NCBI GenBank assembly: GCA_021234155.1
Contig: JAJEKV010000059.1
Span: 2,122,182 to 2,186,181 of the forward strand
Length of the DNA stretch: 64,000 nucleotides
Direction: 5' to 3'
DNA from: Isoetes taiwanensis
Taxonomy: Eukaryota > Streptophyta > Lycopodiopsida > Isoetales > Isoetaceae
Both the position numbers and the translations under genes were made by a program. The notes below the pieces were generated by a model, which had not been told where the DNA came from, did no database searches, and worked only from the letters and a program-made list of their open reading frames with translations. Numbering within the stretch: position 1 is the first letter of the stretch; the number at the start of each line of letters is the position of its first letter. This document shows, in pieces, positions 1-11,040 of this stretch.

Positions 1-445
1 CTGGCAGTGATTTTGCTATCCTCAACCAGGGTCTGAAGCGTGAAGATATGGTCAATGGTGGAGTGTCGGGGCCTGAAGCCTGCCTGGGTGAGCGCCCTTA
101 CCTCTGCCTCTTCTGCCCACAGTGTCAATTGCCTCTCAAGGATGCTGGCCATGAGTTTTGCAAAAAGCGAACTGACCATGATCGTCCTATAGTTGGCTGG
201 GGTGTGTGGATCCCCTGCCTTGTATATGGGAACCACCCTGCTGGTGGTCCACTGTGGGGGGAATCCTTCCCGTAATGCCCTATTGAATAGCGTGGTCAGG
301 ACAGGCACTATCGATGGTCCTGCCCACTTGAGCAGCTCTGCCTGCATGCCATCCAAATCTGCTACTTTGCCATTGGCGAAGCGCTGCAGGCCCTGAGTGA
401 CGTCCGCTTCTGTGATTTCCAATTCTGCGCTGCTTTGTGGAGGCA
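1..445 (-). pseudogene. LINE ORF2 reverse transcriptase fragment
   Basis: Read on the minus strand, one frame stays open from about 445 to the left edge and carries the N-terminal part of a non-LTR reverse transcriptase: a GFPPQW motif, then VVPIYKAGDPHTPANYRTI, then LTQAGFRPRHSTIDH. These are the usual fingers/palm blocks before the catalytic FADD box, which would lie outside the window. The frame is offset from the upstream linker ORF, so a frameshift lies near 430-450. It belongs to the LINE that continues to about 3.05 kb. The reading as L1-like comes from the coiled-coil ORF1 upstream. The copy is dead. Confidence 0.85.
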
Positions 446-936
446 CGGCTGTCGGGCTCCTGGAGGGTCATATAGCTGGCGCAAGTACTGCACCCATTGT
501 TCCGGGCCCGTTGGTTGTGGAAGCTTGCTTAGCACCTTCCTCCAAAATTGTCTGGGATGTCTTTCTAGCAGGTGGAACATTGCCCTCTGATGCTCTGAGA
601 TGTATCGGGCCTTCTTCCCTTTCAAGAAGAGCCGGTACTGCTTGACCGCAAGGGGGCGCATGGCCGGGTCTGAGATTTGTCGAAGGCCCCGCTTAAGGTC
701 TCTGCATTCTGCATCAAACCACTGATTGCTGGGGAAGGTTGAGTTCCCGGATCCCGCCCGAGGACGGGGTTCACCAAAGCATGTGTCCGCGGCATTCAAG
801 AGTAGTGCAACCAACTGGTCGGCTTGCTGCTGTAGCGTGGGGATGTGCAAGATCTCCGGTAAGTCAGAGTCGAGCATTTGGGCATAGTTAACTGCGCGCT
901 CATAATCCAGTTGCAGCCGAGGCAGATGAGGGGTTG
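362..936 (-). pseudogene. LINE ORF2 linker between endonuclease and RT
   Basis: Minus-strand reading frame encoding the segment that joins the endonuclease to the reverse transcriptase in plant LINEs. A WFDAECRDLKRGLRQ block is typical of this linker. The frame ends in a stop near 362 after a frameshift; the RT frame takes over from about 445. Its upstream end is cut by the MITE at 941-1261. Removing that element and one target-site copy joins this frame directly to the endonuclease frame through a CGPTP peptide. Confidence 0.8.
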
Positions 937-940
937 GACC

Positions 941-1261
941 GGGCATATGCATGCTACACCCTACCATTTTTGGAACCTGCCAAAGTACCTGCACTGGGTA
1001 CTTTCGGATTGGGTACTGTTTCCTTGTTCTTTTGGTCAAAACTAGTTCAAAAGCTCTATATAAAATGTCAAAAGCATATTAATGTTCAAGATTAAGATAG
1101 AGACAATACTATTTGAGGTCAAAATGAATGCATTCAACTTAACTCTTGTAGTTATTGAGACATTATAAAAGTACCTAGTACCCAGCCTTGGGTACTTTTT
1201 TGGGTAGTTTTCTGGTTCCTAAATGGTACTTTTTTTGATAGGGTGTAGCATGCTTATGCCC
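941..1261. mobile_element. 321-bp MITE with 4-bp target duplication, inside LINE ORF2
   Basis: Terminal inverted repeats start GGGCATATGCATGCTACACC on the left and, reverse-complemented, GGGCATAAGCATGCTACACC on the right. The flanks 937-940 and 1262-1265 are both GACC. Reading through the element breaks the LINE protein, while taking out the element plus one GACC restores it exactly, so the duplication is real. The interior holds repeated GTACCCAG and GGGTACTTT words. It has no coding capacity. A sister copy of almost equal length lies at 54688-55006. A 4-bp duplication fits few DNA transposon superfamilies (Sola- or Ginger-like among them); assignment is open. Confidence 0.85.
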
Positions 1262-1844
1262 GACCACATGTGGTTCGGGCAGACTGAAAATCTAGTCGAA
1301 GGAAAAGTGGTCGATGATCCGAGTCAGCCTCTTCATCCCTGTTATCCATGCCTACGCGGAAATGAGTGATGAGATGCACATCTTGCTTAGCCACTAGCAC
1401 ATAATCCACAATGCTGTAGCCTCCTCCCTGATTTTCCTGCCTGCAGGTGTAGCCGGCAGACAAGGGCCATTGAGCTAGACCATTGCATATGACCAGGTCA
1501 AAGATGTTGCACATCTGAAGCAACTGTCGGCCATGTCGCGTAATCTGGTGGACATCATCGGCTGATGTTTGTGGCCAAGCTGTCTCTGACCGACGTGGCT
1601 GCAGGACATCCTCTGGCAGCGTGTCAAATTTCGTGAGCTGTTCTCGTCTCGTGCACGCGTTGAAGTCTCCTAACAGCACCACCCTGCCCAGTTGCTTGTA
1701 CTGCTGTATATCATCATATAGATCGATATACGGGTGCAGCCTGTCTACATCCCTGTTGTAGCGGTAGAAGTTTGACTCTATGTGCGGAAAGTAGCATGCT
1801 GCAAAAAATAAACTGTTCCGCCGCTGTTCTGTACTTTTATCCAA
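1262..1844 (-). pseudogene. LINE ORF2 endonuclease (EEP) C-terminal half
   Basis: Minus-strand frame with two diagnostic endonuclease/exonuclease/phosphatase blocks: VVLLGDFNACTRR (the GDFN box) and DSDHRPLFLRLDF (the catalytic SDH box). An AACYFPH block precedes them. The N-terminal half of the domain, with the usual WN and QE motifs, is absent: sequence upstream passes almost at once into ORF1, so an internal deletion removed roughly 80 residues. The downstream end is cut by the MITE. Confidence 0.85.
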
Positions 1845-1859
1845 AGATATCGGTTGTGC

Positions 1860-2145
1860 CTATCTGTCTTCTGCAGTGTCACCGAAGGTGCTAGATTTGT
1901 GCGATAGTAACAGGGCCGCAACGCCTCCTGCTCGGTTTACAACCCGCACCTTGGCCAACTCCTGCCTACGACATTCCTGCTGTCGAGGGGTGAGGTCATG
2001 ATCAACATATATTGAAGTGCCCCTCAATTTTGCACCCTGTCGCAGTATGGCATCCCTCACTAGTGCATTAGCAACTGTGAATTTGACAATGCGTGGGCGC
2101 GTTGGTGTTGGACCCCGTGGCGACTAGGTTGAGTAATGTGAACTG
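1860..2145 (-). pseudogene. LINE ORF1 C-terminal RNA-binding region
   Basis: A minus-strand frame reads PTRPRIVKFTVANALVRDA, then RQGAKLRGTSIYVDHDLTPR. This is the pattern of the L1 ORF1p C-terminal domain (RP..I.KF ... I...KG..IY...D.). It is one frame away from the preceding RRM-like piece, so a frameshift near 2140 separates them. In L1 elements this domain helps coat the element RNA. Confidence 0.75.
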
Positions 2146-3046
2146 GAGTGGGAAAGCTCATGCACGCCACGACTTGGTTATGCAGCCTCTCCATTAGGTG
2201 TTCCCCCTCCATCTCAGGGAGGCCTCGAACTACCACATTGTGCCTTCGACGGGTCTGCTCTTGTAGCTCAGTGAGGCGTGAAGCAATATTCCTTGCTGCT
2301 GTTGTGGGTGCATGTGTGCTAGGGCCCACATGTTGGGAATGCTAGGTCCCCCTTGGCTGTGAGGAGGTTGCCTCTGCAAGGGGTGGAGCTGCTGTAGCTG
2401 CAGGCTGTTTGGTCTTTTCATTCTGCAATTCTGATCTAAGCTGTTGCTGGACCTTGTCCTGCCTTGCCAGTTCATGCATGCAATGTCGCAGCTGCTCATG
2501 TGCGTCCGCATGTAGGCCTTTGCCTTGGCGGGTGGTGGCTGCCCGCAGCTCTTGCAACTCAACCTCTTGTGTGGTTGCCCGATGCTCCAGTCCCTGAAGT
2601 TGGCCGGTCATCCCCGCTGCCTGAGCCTGGAAGTGTTCCAGCGCGCTATCGAGCTTGTGTTGAAGGGTCTGGAGGAGCGCCTGTTGCTCTCGATTTGCTG
2701 CCTGCAGGGTCCTCTGGGCCGCAACTGCCCTCTCTTCTGCCTCTGTACGAAGTTGCAAGCCCATCCAGATATCTTGCTCAAACTGCTCCCTGCTTGCGGC
2801 CATGGTATCCAAGCTCGTGGACATGGTTGTGAGGGAGTTATGGAGGGCTGTGAGATGCCCTTGGTCCTGCTGCCTTTCAAAGTGCACTAGACAGAGGCCA
2901 TCCTCAAGCTGCTGGATGCGGTTTTCCAAGCTGGAAACGCGCTGCTTTTCAGCGGCCAGTTGCTTTTTGAGCAGCTTGGGCATAGAAGCTTGCACTTCTT
3001 CTGCCAAGGACGCAAGCCGGGCTGTGTTACCCGGCATTGGACACAA
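2060..3046 (-). pseudogene. LINE ORF1, coiled coil plus RRM-like region
   Basis: Starting at the ATG near 3046, the minus strand encodes a long Gln/Glu-rich coiled coil (about 230 residues, with heptads such as ENRIQQLEDGL) followed by a TAG near 2342. The same frame then continues into LTELQEQTRRRHNVVVRGLP, matching the start of the RRM of L1 ORF1p. Coiled coil, RRM and C-terminal domain in that order is the architecture of an L1-type ORF1 protein that binds element RNA. One in-frame stop and one frameshift kill it. The LINE 5' end is probably near 3.05-3.1 kb. Confidence 0.75.
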
Positions 3047-3114
3047 GACACAGGATGGATTGCACTTGAATGCTGAAATTCAGGTATTCTATTGAACCTT
3101 TGATCTAATTTCAT

Positions 3115-5580
3115 TTGTTTATATATTTAACTGTCATGATCATATGAAACTTTCTTGGAGATTATAAATGTTAGAATTTCATATAATCCTTTGTCGTGGC
3201 CTGCCACTCAAAATGTTTCTTTGAAAACGTTTTTACTGCTTAATTTTATACCAAAGATGATATTGTAACCAGTAATTAGACTCATCTTAAGTTTTCCTTG
3301 GGATATCTTGTCATGGGATAATCTGCCAGCCCCTTCTGTTCTATATTAAGAAAGTTATAAAGATATTCTTGGCAAACATTAGGTTTATAGGGTTAGCTAT
3401 AATTCTAATTTAAGTTGCGCCCATTCATGGGGTAGAAACCTATTTTCTTCAATCTTAGTATCACTTTCAGTTCTGTTGGTAAATAGGCCAAGCTGGTAGC
3501 ATGAATATTATTTATGAGCTACATTTCAGATTCCTGAAGAATGACAATAAAATGTCTGTTAAATTTTGCTTGATAATAGTCTCCAATAGGGTCAACCTTC
3601 AGCCTTACTGCTTTTTATCTTATGTACTTCTATTGCTCTTGTCTAAAGTCCTCTAATGACCAATTGGCTACAAACACAAGTACGAGGATCAAGTATAAGT
3701 TCAAAATTAACAAATTAACTTGGTTTTATTGTTTATCATTATGGCAGGACCTTCTTGGTGCACTTGATGATGTTGCTGTTATAGAAGTATTTAGCCTTGT
3801 CAATCAGTGCTATCTTTAAAACATCAGCAACAAAAGGAGAAAGCCACTTTGCATCTGTTGTTGTACATCAGATAATTGGGAGTAAAAAGCATAACATTCA
3901 GTTTAGGCTTTGTGCTTTTAGGCTCTCTGTTCCAAATGTTGTCTTCATAAACAATGATTAATGTCAACTTAAGATTGTCTTATCTTATTTGCATATAAAT
4001 TTAAATTTTCTGTGCTAATGCATTAAGGTCAAAAATCACGCTTCAATATCATATCAATCAATTTCATTTCATGCAGGAAGCACTACAAGACATTATATAT
4101 CAAAAATTAGGTATGATTCATTATTTTGAATTAAAAAAAAAATCATTAACAAAGTTAAACCATGTCAATTTGTCTGTTGACCTTTAAATATTACAAAATA
4201 TTTGATTAATTTATCAAGTCAATATATTGAGGGAGATTGCAATCAAATATCATTCCATTAAACATGATAAATTAAATATTATCTCGCATCATACATTTTA
4301 AGTTATTGAATGAATTATATTTTAGTACCATGGAGAAAATGGGTAAGAAAAGTCATATCAGCGTACTTAAACCGTTTACATTTACCATATTGTGTATTGG
4401 TGATTAATCATTGTAAAGCATATTTAAACCGTTTACGTTGACCATATTGTGTATTGGTGATTAATCATTGTAAAGCATCATGATAAGTAACCACTATAAA
4501 GCATCATGAAAATTATCACATTAAAATTACCATGTTCAGTGTCTATCTTGAATATATGATATATACTGATAAGTATCTATTTACTGATCATATATGATAT
4601 CAGTATATATCATATAACTTAAATTCTCATAGAGACCAATTAAAATTCTTGTGTTTCAATACCATGTCACAAAACAATGTTGGTTTATCACCTTAGAAAA
4701 ATATGTTGATGAACCATATCAGATAACTAGACATGGTTTGTAAACTTTTGAACCCATCAACATCTACTGGTTTATGGATTTGGTTTTCACGAATAAAACA
4801 TTAAAAAAAAAATCATAATGATTCAATTTTGGGGGCCTTGTGTTTTAACCAACCAGGAAGAGGACAAACAAAATCAGAAAGAGGAAATCTTGCTACAGAA
4901 CAAACCCAATTCTGATTTAGAGTATTCATAAGCTTTCAAAACCATCCGAATTGGAGTCTGAGCTCTGTGCCATATCAGCAAAATTAAACTCCAAGTGCGA
5001 TATGGAACGCTGCTCTGGTGCCTATAACTTGCAAGGTCTCACATTTATGGGCCCTTTTTGGGCGCATTAGGGATGCACCCCTTAGGGCAATTTGCCTCTT
5101 AAAGAGCACCAAATATGGTGACCAGCACCAAATATGGCGACCATACTTTAGTGGTACTTCAATGAGAATTTATGAGCGCCATGAAATTTTGAATTCAACA
5201 TCAATCGTGCCAAGAGGATAGTCTATTACCTATTTTGACTGTACTCAGAGTCTGCGCAAGGCAAACCAAGCCCACTGCCGGCCACAGGTTATTTGTAGCA
5301 CATCTTATATTCAGAGCAAAAAGAGTGGCAAATCGCCCAGCAAAGATATCCAGAGCAAGCTCAAATCGCCCAGAAAAGATATCTAGAGCAAGCTCATCAC
5401 TGGATAAAGAAAAATGTCTGATATCTCACTCACATCTATGAGATCTGACAGGGTGGATCCTTCCGACCATCCCTCTAGCTTGCAAAAATCCATCGGAGGT
5501 CTAATATATGACGAAACAGGGAAAGAGTTGGTCAAGGGTAAGGGCAAAAGATGGGCAGAGAAAGGGTGCAAAAAGGCACC
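3115..5580. other. AT-rich stretch without a supported gene
   Basis: No convincing coding region. The piece at 3750-3816 (DLLGALDDVAVIEVFSLVN after an AG) has an exon-like look but no recognised homology. The stretch holds a tandem duplication (4365-4478) and an AT-rich inverted repeat (about 4552-4615). Otherwise nothing is seen. Confidence 0.6.
4365..4478. repeat. 57-bp tandem duplication
   Basis: Two head-to-tail 57-bp units, 4365-4421 and 4422-4478, share TTTAAACCGTTTAC and then the run ending in GGTGATTAATCATTGTAAAG, with only a few substitutions. Confidence 0.9.
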
Positions 5581-5586
5581 CTTCCC

Positions 5587-5594
5587 TATAAAAC
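5587..5594 (+). promoter_or_regulatory. TATA box candidate
   Basis: TATAAAAC lies 76 bases upstream of the ATG at 5663, a plausible spacing for a plant core promoter with a short leader. It supports the exon at 5663 being a first exon, but no transcript evidence is available. Confidence 0.45.
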
Positions 5595-5662
5595 AAATTC
5601 CATTCTATTAGAAATTCCACAAACCATCCTATTTTGCGAGAGATTTTTGGAAGGAGCTAAGG

Positions 5663-5741
5663 ATGAATACGATCTCTGCAGCTTGGTCTTCCGTCAAACA
5701 GACAAATGTTCGCAAGCTTGTTACTCAGGTGATTAGCATTG
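5663..5741 (+). CDS. Possible first exon of SEC11-like signal peptidase
   Basis: From ATG 5663 the exon encodes 26 residues ending TNVRKLVTQVISIG, followed by GTATGT. This resembles the N-terminus of plant SEC11, the catalytic subunit of the ER signal peptidase complex (pattern: ..IRQ..TQ.ISLGM then a membrane span). The expected next exon with the catalytic SGSMEP box was not found downstream in the window. Either the intron is very long or this is a detached fragment. The TATA-like box at 5587 favours a genuine promoter. Identity rests on about 15 residues, so it is tentative. Confidence 0.4.
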
Positions 5742-6529
5742 GTATGTATGCTCATACCAGTTTTTTTTATACTTTTTTCAGCTGGTTCCTTATGGTCTTA
5801 TGGCATATTCAACAAAATCTGGACTTACTCAGATATAATAGACAGGAATCTCATTTTAATAATTATATGTCACGTTTAATTCTTCTTGATTTTTATAATC
5901 TTTATAAGTTCTGATTATATAACTTTATCTTTAAAATTAAGGTATATTGTTATAAAAGCATGAATTTGCCTCCCATACTAGTTTCACGTAAATCTATTTA
6001 GGATTAGACAACTAAACATATAAGAATTTAATTTTCAGTGATTTCTTAACAAATCCAAATTTTGGCTATTAGGATAATTTACAAATGAGATATGATGGTT
6101 TGATAAGTGATTGACTTGAAATTATATGAGAATCTCACAATTGTTTTCACTTTTAGTACTTTAAATATACTTTAAACAAAGCGATAGATTAAATTTAATT
6201 AAAAGATAAAGCTTATTATTTATGAAATAATAAAAAATTAATAAAAAATAAACTATACAATTTTTTTTTTATTTTTATTTTTTTAAAGTATAAACGTAAA
6301 CATTTGATTCATTTCATTTAAACTTTCTTTAAATATTTTGAAAAAAATAACATTTCAATCGAGTTTGAGGTTAAATAGATTAAAAGAAAAAATTAGTCCA
6401 GAAAGCAATTTTAAACTTTGATAACATATATAATTTTTATTTAAAGATAAACCAATTTTTTATAAAAAGCAACAAGAGTTTTAAATACATATAATCTTAT
6501 CATGACATCTTTGAAGGATCTATATTGTT
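5742..6529. other. AT-rich non-coding DNA
   Basis: Very AT-rich with homopolymer T and A runs (for example 6259-6284). It would be intron if the 5663 exon is real. No gene seen. Confidence 0.5.
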
Positions 6530-6657
6530 AATTTGGGATTTTTCGGTATGAAGAAAAACGTTTTTGGATTTGGTTTTAGGCGATTTCTCTAAGATTTTGG
6601 GGCTTGTAGCTGCCGGAAAGAAAACCGATTCTCCAGAGATTGAGAAAAAGATACGGG
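6530..6657 (+). repeat. Third partial copy of the duplicated host segment
   Basis: Shares TTTTAGGCGATTTCTCTAAG and the following TTTTGGGGCTT..AGCTG..GGAAA.GAAAACCGAT with 32575-32680 and 37035-37140. It lies 180 bases upstream of the 6839 element end. It may be a leader or UTR fragment copied with nearby elements. Confidence 0.7.
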
Positions 6658-7419
6658 CACGATTTCAATTTTGAAATCAATTTTTCCCTTTCTAATCTTC
6701 ATCATATTGATTTTGCCCTTTTCATTCTGCATGCATCTGCTACGATCTTGTCAAGGGTTATGTGCCGCACGGAAGATGGGTGGGCGCCGGGCGGATCGGT
6801 TACGGCGGGGGATTCCCCTCTGCCTTTCATCAATTTTTGGGTTGCCCCAAGGGGGGGGGCAAACCTTTGATTGGGTGGGAATTTGGTATATGCTTGTAAT
6901 ATACCTGTTGATGGCCAAAAACTTGCAAAACCCGGTAAACCTGTTATATGCTTGTAATATACCTGTTGGGTAACCGATTACACCAGTCACGAACCAAGCC
7001 ACAGAGGAGGATCAATCTGCAAATCGCCCTCGATTTCCTTCACCAATCTCTTCAGAAATCGGGCAGCGCCCCTCTGTTCTTCGGCAAGCTGCGAAGGCTG
7101 GAAATAATTAATCCCCAACATCATAACAGCAGAGATTCCATTAAGCAAGGTGATGGCAAGAAAACAGATATGCGCCGGAAAGGCCAATAGAGACGGAACA
7201 CATGAAAGATGGCACTATGCTGTGGCCTGTGTGTCCAGCTTTAGCATTTAGCACTGATTTGGAAGGAAAAGCAGATAGTATTGGAATGCAATAACTTCTA
7301 CCTGTATAACGAGTGTGCAAAGCTTGAGGCCTTGAGCCTTCCACAGGTTGGTGCATGTTCTTCTGTAGTTTCCTATTTGGAGAGAGTCATAGTGATGTCA
7401 TGTCAAAAATGAAACACAG

Positions 7420-7548
7420 GCTGCAGCAAAGTTGTACGAAGAGGCTGGACAGCTAGAGAAGGCAGCACGCATTTCTATTTTGTTTAAGCATCATGTTAAG
7501 GCATGGGCGCTACTAAAGGAGCTACATGATGACAAACTTTATGCGGAG
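7420..7548 (+). pseudogene. TPR-like exon fragment
   Basis: A 43-codon exon, preceded by ACACAG and followed by GTACAT, reads AAAKLYEEAGQLEKAARI then KHHVKAWALLKELHDDKLYAE. This helix-turn-helix pattern is that of TPR segments in WD40-TPR proteins such as the IFT-A subunits (WDR19-like); the exact parent is unsure. It is isolated from matching exons and lies inside E1, so it is most likely a captured fragment. Confidence 0.45.
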
Positions 7549-8189
7549 GTACATTTTTCATCCTTTCTCTATGTTCTCAACCATTACTTGTAAAAAGGCG
7601 CAGATGATCTAATTGCTCAGTGTATAAGAATGAGGTTTGGGCATCGCCCCTGGTTTATTTGAGCAGTTAGAAGCTTTATCCTTAGAAGGACTATGAAACA
7701 CTCAAGTTCTTTTGCATGGAGAGCAGGAGGAGGACTCTCATAACCTCTTGCCAGCTATGCGTGCAAATTGTCTCATGCTTGTAGAAAGAGAAATTTGTCT
7801 AGAGGCACGCATATGATGGTAAAAGAAATTAAACAGAGTTGTTAGGAACTGCAGATTCATATGGACTAGTAAGACTAGAGAGAGATATGTTAGTGGAGAA
7901 TGTACGTGCAGCAATCATGAGCAAATTCAGTGTGGTTCATGTATGCTTAAGCTATATATTTTCTGAGACTCAACACGGAAACAAGAGACAAGGTAGGCAG
8001 AAGCTGCTAATTGTCAATGCTTCAAACATGCGTTCGAGAAGCTGTGAATGCATCTTTCTAGTTGGCAGGTCGAAATGCCTCTGATTTTCTGCTTGTTTTA
8101 ATTATAGCAGTAGAGCACGTGCCCTGCAAGTAGTAGTTCCTGCGTTCGCAGCCAGCATGTTATGATCATTAGCTATTTGTCCCACGCAG

Positions 8190-8296
8190 CACATCTGCCT
8201 CAGGAGTTTGAGTGCGTCTTTCCCATGCCCATTTATGTAATATGCTGCAATAATGCTTGTCCATGATATTACACTACTTTCCTGCATGTAGAGCAT
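8190..8296 (-). pseudogene. PPR-repeat fragment
   Basis: The minus strand reads SSVISWTSIIAAYYINGHG then KDALKLLRQM, a typical PLS-class pentatricopeptide repeat (..VVSWTALI..Y..NG...EAL.LF..M). Frame and context are lost on both sides. Opposite orientation to the other exon fragments in E1. Confidence 0.65.
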
Positions 8297-8999
8297 TGCT
8301 TAGAACAAGGTCTGAATGCAAGCTAGACGTGATGATCTGCCCAATTGTGACAACGGCAGATCCATTTCCCTCATTGACAGCGACTATATGGCTGATGATT
8401 GAGAGTGTTTGCTACCTTTTTCTCAACATGTTAAGTTATTTTCAAGGAACCTAGCCTTGTCTGGGCCCTATAGGTAACCTTTTATAACATGGAGGCTTAA
8501 CTGTAAGTTAATTTGGCATGTTTTTCCACAAGATCTATAGCTAGCCAGCTCTCATGCAGTGTTTATAACTTGCTGTGGATGCGAACTACATTTTTAAGAA
8601 TGTAGTCACCATTGGATGATGTCCCAAAGACTGCACATGCAATGTATGCGCTCAAAGCTGCTATGAACGGATGAAGAGGTTTTCAAATTTTATCACTTCT
8701 TAACCTAGTTGATCTTGATTAGATTCATTTCAGAGATGCCATCCAATCTGAAAATCTTGGCAGATCAAATCCATGTTTGGAATGCACTGACTTGATACAT
8801 TTGTAACATCTCCAAAGGTTCACAACAATAGATGGAGTCAAATAAATTCAAATTCAGCTTACAGGAATGGAAGAAAAAGATATTTCTTTCAGCAATATTC
8901 TCCTAGGCATGTGTGGCAAATATGGCACAGTTAATGAAACACAGGATTGTCTTCTCTTTAGATCGTTGCTATAAGAACCTAACTATAAGAACCTGAACT

Positions 9000-9150
9000 G
9001 CTAAAGTCGCATGGAATCTCGCATTTCCTGAACTAATGCAAGAGTTTCCTCAATTTGCCCAATTCTGACAATGGCAGACTCATTTCCATCATTGACAATC
9101 GTCTTTATGCAATGTATGCTCTCAAAGCTGCAAATACACATGACTCTAGA
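9000..9150 (-). pseudogene. Short unrecognised exon-like fragment
   Basis: A minus-strand frame reads TIVNDGNESAIVRIGQIEE then TLALVQEMRDS without stops. A diverged copy of the same piece lies at about 8330-8410, and part of it recurs near 8610-8650. No family was recognised. Confidence 0.35.
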
Positions 9151-9257
9151 AGTGGCCTTTGCATATTCCTTTGCCTGTCGACAATACAGTGCATTTTCAT
9201 CAAATCCTGCCGTTTCTTATAAGAGAACTATGGGTATTTTGTTTGTTTAATTCCTAG

Positions 9258-9593
9258 AATTGGTGGTCAAATGGCTTGCCAGCCACGGGCACATAAGCAG
9301 GTGGTAAGTTAGCATATGAAATCCCATGAATTCTGCTATGTTGATTTGGTCATAGTTTGCTTTTGGACATAGGTTGTTGGGCTTGCATGGACCTCCGATG
9401 GAAAACATTTGTATAGTTGTGCACAGGTTTGTATAACCTTTGTTATTCTTTTTCTGCTTTCTGCTTGAACCAACGCTTACTCTTATTGTTCAAGGATAAA
9501 AAGTTGCAAGGATGGGGCTTTGGTGGCACGTCACTCTGGCCACTGGAGCACCCTAGTTGTTTGCAGATGTTAGGTGGTGAAATCAACATTGAT
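9258..9593 (+). pseudogene. Three consecutive WD40-type exons
   Basis: Exons 9258-9303 (or 9300), 9373-9426 and 9495-9593 are each bounded by AG and GT and keep one reading frame. They give QPRAHKQV, VVGLAWTSDGKHLYSCAQ and DKKLQGWGFGGTSLWPLE. The SDGKHLYSCAQDKKL..W pattern is a WD40 blade. Phase is conserved across two short introns, so a spliced gene piece was carried as genomic DNA. Neighbouring exons are not recognisable, and the parent gene is not identified. Confidence 0.55.
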
Positions 9594-10078
9594 GTAAGAA
9601 ATTTATATGTTTCTTTGCATTTCTTTGGTATCTTCTAGCCAACTATTGAGTGCATTAATCTACTGCAGTGCCTTCTCCGGCCTTAAGAGTCCTTCTAAGG
9701 TGTTGCCTTATCATCTGAAAGCTTAGCTCTGTCAACTGTAAGAAGCTTTTCTAAGTAACATTTGCTAAATTTTTCCATTATGAACAAGATCTATGGTTCA
9801 AACTTTCAGTTAAACGATGAACATGAATTTTTTCATAAATGCTTGAACTTCTCGCCATTCTTTAAGACTATGATTGCTATTCTTTATTTAAAATATTAGC
9901 AATATTTTCTCCAGTTCCATTACAATGGCACTATTATTTCTTCCTAGGTCCGGAGTATAGCAAGTGGGGTCACCGATCCAATGTACCAATCAAGGCAAGC
10001 AATCGTATAGGTGTATGAGTTGATATTTGTGTCTTTGCGAGAAGTTTAATGTTTATGCAACATTCTTGTTTGAATGTA

Positions 10079-10158
10079 GGACACAAATGGGTATGGCAAA
10101 ATAATATGGATTGGCGGAGAAGTTGAGATGCCATTAAATGACATAACTCCCTTTTGAA
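10079..10158 (+). pseudogene. Exon-like fragment, unrecognised
   Basis: After TAG at 10077-10079 the frame reads GYGKIIWIGGEVEMPLNDI and ends in TGA after TPF. It may be a further fragment of the WD40 gene copied into E1, but no family was recognised. Confidence 0.25.
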
Positions 10159-11040
10159 TATCACGGACGACCCTTGCATTTAAACAGATTCAGTTCCTTG
10201 AGCAAGCACTTATTCTCTGGGATGTCTTTTGTGTTTTGGCCTTCCTGAAATTTTCAGACTTTTATATACCGAAACCATTCATAGTTAGTTTATTCCAAAT
10301 TATGACCCTATTAAGTGGGATCAGGAGATCAGGAATACTCTCGCCTATTTAAGCTGTCGTCAGCTTCGAACATTAAGCTGTTCTCTTTTTTCCTATTGTT
10401 AGTGATTTAAACATTTGAGCTACCATAGAGTCTGTGGAATAATTATAATAGGAACGAGAAACATAGAGATCAGGCGAGGATCAGGGTCATATGCTTGGCG
10501 TTGATTGATTTGGGTCCAGAAATATCTAGTAGTAAACGGCATACTATCAATTAGTGATAAACATGGTCTATTATAATCTTGTTTACACGTATTTTGCAAC
10601 AACCTTTATAAGCTTTGTTTTTGGCCTCTAGATTTGTTATGTAAATATTAGTGGATTGCCTGGAATGTAGTACATTACACAATCAATACTTTTAAAGTTT
10701 GCTGAAGGAAGAGACTAGTTGTTTGAAGGCTGCTATAATAACTTGCTTGAAATGGATATTCCAAGTGCTATTGACAACTTTAATGGTTTATATTCATACA
10801 GAAAAGGTCTTATATTTGAAACATTCAATCATAATGTCCTTTACTAATTCAACTGTATCAAGCATTGCAGCACAAGGAACATCATGTAAAGCTTAAGAAC
10901 TTTCTAAAGCTCCTCCCATTAAAGTTGTATACTTAACAAGCAAAACCTCGTAGTTGTTGCTTGATCACCTTGTTAAAAGTATTTTATGGCCTCAATTTTA
11001 CCTTGCCAAAGCCTTCTGGCGTTGCCTTTTGCTAGTTTTT

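Noticed and set aside
2148-3095. Several plus-strand ORFs opposite LINE ORF1
   Set aside because: They are shadows of the minus-strand coiled-coil frame, with no protein-like content.
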